DNA of 64,000 nt from contig NZ_MTCM01000001.1 of the NCBI RefSeq assembly GCF_002000245.1, positions 372,001 through 436,000 of the forward strand, written 5' to 3'. The notes beneath the pieces are model-generated. The model saw nothing but the letters and a program-made list of their open reading frames with translations. It had not been told where the DNA came from and searched no databases. The position numbers and the translations under genes are program-made. This DNA comes from Sphingobacterium sp. CZ-UAM (GTDB lineage Bacteria > Bacteroidota > Bacteroidia > Sphingobacteriales > Sphingobacteriaceae). Position 1 is the stretch's first letter. Every line of letters begins with the position of its first letter. Of the stretch, positions 63,258-64,000 are shown one piece after another.

Positions 63258-63425
63258 TGAGTAAGGTAATGATTATATAAACGATAGTTTTAAATCAATG
63301 ATTGTAACCATTCCTGAAAAAAATGGGTAAATTTTTATAACATGATTTATTCTGTAAAATTAAGGATATCAGCTCCTGACCCGTATAAAGTTGGCTAGGA
63401 TGGGAACTTATCCATTGTAGGAATA

Positions 63426-63995
63426 TTATCTTTTAAGCGGTCCAATATATTTATAGCTATTGATGAGTATGCCAGTCGGCGTTGCCTTTGAGTTGAGGAA
63501 GACAAGTTCCTGGGCGAACACCTTATCTGAGAGTAGGCGCTTGCCATGTCCCAGCAAAACGGGGTAGGTAATGAGTACCACTTCGTCCACGAGACCCTGC
63601 TCAAGTAATAGCGAGGTCAGTGTAGAACTACCTACAACAATCAGATCGGGACCATCCATTGACTTGAGGGCATGAATCGCACCGACAATGTTCGCACCCA
63701 AATTTTTTACTGGCCCCCAGGTTAGACTGTCGGGATGGTGAGTTGCAACATATTTCATTGCAGCATTTATGGCGTTGGCCATAGGAAAATCTCCTGCATT
63801 GGGCCAGAAGCCACTAAAGATATCATAGGTCTGACGACCTAAAAGAAGGTCGAAGTCTGAGCCATATGCCTGAAAGAGCATTTCCGCTCCTGCGGGACTT
63901 CTATAGGCAGTTGTCCATGCACCATAGGCGTAATCCCCATCGTGTTCGATGATGCCATCAAGGGAAATGTGTTCGAAAATTCGGATCTTTCTCAT
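63426..63995 (-). CDS. dihydrofolate reductase / RibD C-terminal-like reductase
   Basis: 189 residues. IFEHISLDGIIEHDGDYAYGAW at the N-terminus, LLLGRQTYDIFSGFWPN and DLIVVGSSTLTSLLLEQGLVDEVVL are the YyaP/YwjB-type signature of the RibD-C superfamily. These are NADPH-dependent reductases of unknown substrate and not the essential DHFR. It is complete and ends about 220 bp from the YceI gene; the start lies 5 bp from the window edge. Confidence 0.85.
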   Translation of the reverse strand: MRKIRIFEHISLDGIIEHDGDYAYGAWTTAYRSPAGAEMLFQAYGSDFDLLLGRQTYDIFSGFWPNAGDFPMANAINAAMKYVATHHPDSLTWGPVKNLGANIVGAIHALKSMDGPDLIVVGSSTLTSLLLEQGLVDEVVLITYPVLLGHGKRLLSDKVFAQELVFLNSKATPTGILINSYKYIGPLKR

Positions 63996-64000
63996 TGTTT

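Noticed and set aside
1..64000. Insertion sequences, prophage, CRISPR array, toxin-antitoxin pair
   Set aside because: No transposase, integrase, phage structural gene, cas gene, spaced repeat array or recognisable toxin-antitoxin pair was seen on either strand.

Overview
The window looks like chromosome of a Bacteroidota bacterium of the Sphingobacteriaceae, most like Sphingobacterium (inferred from protein character; no rRNA is present). Pointers are a SusC/SusD pair with a FecR-type anti-sigma factor and an ECF sigma factor, STN and carboxypeptidase-regulatory domains, an S46 dipeptidyl peptidase, DUF5686 and DUF3943 outer-membrane proteins, and promoters of the Bacteroidota form TTTG - about 19 nt - TAnnTTTG. 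I see no insertion sequence, prophage, integrase or CRISPR array. One tRNA (Lys) is present.

Layout. 1-7.5 kb: 3' part of a cysteine synthase-family gene, a DsbD-like thiol transporter, a long 11-bp-periodic repeat array, a DUF5686 outer-membrane protein and a long RluA-family pseudouridine synthase. 7.6-15.5 kb: dps, then a glycogen operon (GH31 glucosidase, glgB, glgA, glgC). 15.5-24 kb: a TraB/GumN-like lipoprotein, an MtfA-type metallopeptidase, a DUF4091/GH123-like secreted protein, pyruvate:quinone oxidoreductase (poxB), a small lipoprotein, diacylglycerol kinase and a PatB/MalY C-S lyase. 24-31 kb: an S46 peptidase, oxyR with a ClC channel, ribE, a candidate orphan small RNA and an ECF sigma gene. 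31-41 kb: a polysaccharide-utilisation-type locus read on the minus strand as FecR anti-sigma, SusC, SusD and two sulfatases. 41-48 kb: small unknown genes, tRNA-Lys and a copper P-type ATPase with three metal-binding modules. 48-56 kb: fbp, an L,D-transpeptidase, DUF3943, a SulP transporter, a methyltransferase, a bestrophin and an NADP oxidoreductase beside a broken HxlR regulator. 57-64 kb: a methyltransferase, an AadS-like aminoglycoside adenylyltransferase, an MFS / nucleotidase / DeoR group sharing TTGCA boxes, YceI and a DHFR-like reductase.

How genes work together. glgC makes ADP-glucose, glgA polymerises it, glgB branches it and the GH31 enzyme probably trims alpha-glucans. The SusCD-sulfatase locus probably imports a sulfated glycan and desulfates it in the periplasm; SusC carries an STN signalling domain that should talk to the FecR protein, whose sigma partner probably lies at the far end of the locus behind a strong terminator. 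OxyR and the ClC channel form one transcription unit.

The least explained signals are the intergenic arrays with exact 11-bp periodicity (34 gapless units at 2433-2806, six at 42691-42756, a weaker one near 22.5 kb) and the promoter-to-terminator small RNA at 30080-30195.
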